Source: an uncultured Bacteroidota bacterium
GTDB lineage: Bacteria > Bacteroidota > Bacteroidia > Bacteroidales > WCHB1-69
Direction: 5' to 3'
Assembly: GCA_902802755.1 (NCBI GenBank)
Contig: CADCNH010000002.1
Span: forward strand, 1 to 64,000
Length of the DNA: 64,000 bases
Below the pieces are notes generated by a model, which worked only from the letters and a program-made list of their open reading frames with translations, had not been told where the DNA came from and did no database searches. The position numbers were made by a program, and so were the translations under genes. Position 1 is the first letter of the stretch; each line of letters begins with the position of its first letter. Positions 63,042 to 64,000 of the stretch are shown here, piece after piece.

Positions 63042-64000
63042 TTACTTGGTAATGGTAAGGATTTCTTCCCTAAGATTATATGAATGAGATGTGCTTTTTT
63101 TATGTTGCCACAGTTCAATAAGCCCATCACTGTATCCGATTTTTAAGGCTATATCACGTAAAATATATGCTGTACGTATATGTACCATTTTGAATGCATG
63201 GGAGTCACTAACTAATAAAGAAAAAGCCCCTCCCGGTTTGAGTACTTTTAGTGCTTCAGAAAGGACCAATGCCATTCCTCCAAAATACTCCCAAACTAGT
63301 TTTGTATATAGTTTTTCGTAACCACTGGTTGCTCCGTCTTCATCTAATCTTTTTTGTATTTCGTTTGTGACTTCTGTAATAAGTTCATTCCCTTCAACGC
63401 TTATACGGTCATTACATTCTTTGTATATGTTTGTTGTCGAACCGACGAGCATCCTTTTTTTTATTGTACGAAAATCTAAATTTGTCATCACGTTGTTCTC
63501 AATCATCAATTCTAATTTTGTGTACTTAGTATATTCATGATCACCGGGATAGGGTGGAGATGTTATCATATAATCAATAGACCCTGTTGGTATATATTCG
63601 GACAAATGACGAGAATCACCATGTATTACTTCAAACTTTGTATACCGTTTGGGATTGTCCTTTACAGACTCCAGGTCACTGAGCATTCTTTTTACTTTTT
63701 GCTCAAACATGTCAAAGACATTATAATCTTCTCTCGGTTTTTTTATCCCAAATCCAGGACCATACGACACATTGGACGATGGAACAATGATGGAGCTAAA
63801 AGCGGTATGGAAAAAATTGTATATTTCTATGGGCATCTTACCATCTACCACCTCTTTAATGGCTTGCTGTATAATCATCAGCTTTGCAAATGGAATATCA
63901 GAGATATATCTTTCCCCCAAACCTTCTGGCCTTAATTTGTTTAATTCATTGTAGTTTTTTTTCTGCTTGTCAAATTCGGAAAAAAGATTAATTTCTTCTT
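63042..64000 (-). CDS. DNA methyltransferase (partial, runs off right edge)
   Basis: The minus-strand frame is open from the window edge (no start inside) to a stop at 63042, about 318 residues seen. The catalytic motif IDYMITSPPYPG (TSPPY, about 63548-63563) marks an N4-cytosine or N6-adenine enzyme, and LKPGGAFSLLVSDSHAF is the downstream strand-turn region. The SAM motif I is not in this part, so it should lie toward the missing N-terminus. The gene is AT-rich and stands next to an insertion sequence, as restriction-modification genes often do. No endonuclease gene is in view; it may lie beyond the edge. Confidence 0.85.
   Translation of the reverse strand, partial: EEINLFSEFDKQKKNYNELNKLRPEGLGERYISDIPFAKLMIIQQAIKEVVDGKMPIEIYNFFHTAFSSIIVPSSNVSYGPGFGIKKPREDYNVFDMFEQKVKRMLSDLESVKDNPKRYTKFEVIHGDSRHLSEYIPTGSIDYMITSPPYPGDHEYTKYTKLELMIENNVMTNLDFRTIKKRMLVGSTTNIYKECNDRISVEGNELITEVTNEIQKRLDEDGATSGYEKLYTKLVWEYFGGMALVLSEALKVLKPGGAFSLLVSDSHAFKMVHIRTAYILRDIALKIGYSDGLIELWQHKKSTSHSYNLREEILTITK

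Overview
The window looks like chromosomal DNA of a Bacteroidota member, probably order Bacteroidales. Three things point there. Promoters carry the TAnnTTTG -7 box of that phylum. Many secreted proteins have short signal peptides ending in AQ or SQ, or Cys lipoboxes. Several protein types are mainly known from Bacteroidota: UpxY-type NusG paralogue, DUF3127, DUF4954, DUF4270, the GT5-only glycogen synthase and PepSY-like periplasmic proteins. Family names are from motif recognition by eye; no database search was run.

Layout. 1-1873 (-) is the start of a large secreted surface protein that runs off the left edge. 1874-3519 is a REP-type repeat field around a small Y1 (RAYT) transposase. 3520-8302 holds a DUF3127 OB-fold protein, an NlpC/P60 endopeptidase, a GNAT acetyltransferase, MltG and a secreted hydrolase. 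8372-14177 holds a small membrane protein, a secreted unknown, four AT-rich unknown genes (9985-12338) and a thioredoxin-fold exported protein.

14458-40855 is a large surface-polysaccharide locus. It opens with a promoter, a leader hairpin and an UpxY-like antiterminator. It then carries sugar-nucleotide genes (ugd; FdtA/FdtB-like genes with an LbH acyltransferase; PglE- and PglF-like genes), Wzx, two Wzy/WaaL-type membrane proteins, two GT4 glycosyltransferases, an initiating phosphosugar transferase and a Wzz-like protein. Most unusual are genes for non-sugar chemistry: an opine-type dehydrogenase beside a TupA-like ATP-grasp protein, and a PLP enzyme - ATP-grasp - SDR - ATP-grasp cassette. 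Together they suggest a glycan decorated with amino-acid-like groups.

40872-45398 is a secreted/outer-membrane trio including an M48 protease. It is followed by a terminator and tRNA-Glu(CTC). 45972-57668 (-) holds a 1495-residue exported protein, prmA, a PepSY-like protein, atpC, atpD, a DUF4270 lipoprotein and glycogen synthase. 57940-60982 (+) holds an M13 lipoprotein peptidase and carbamate kinase. The right end has a frameshifted IS1182-type transposase and a DNA methyltransferase that runs off the edge.

The most striking non-gene signal is repeated DNA at every scale. Heptamer tandem arrays (unit exactly 7 bp, several unrelated consensus words) abut or overlap stop codons and start codons, and one mixed array lies in frame inside the NlpC/P60 gene. 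A 57-bp hairpin repeat lies in frame in the neighbouring acetyltransferase gene. A dispersed GTAGGG/GAGACG hairpin family is also present.
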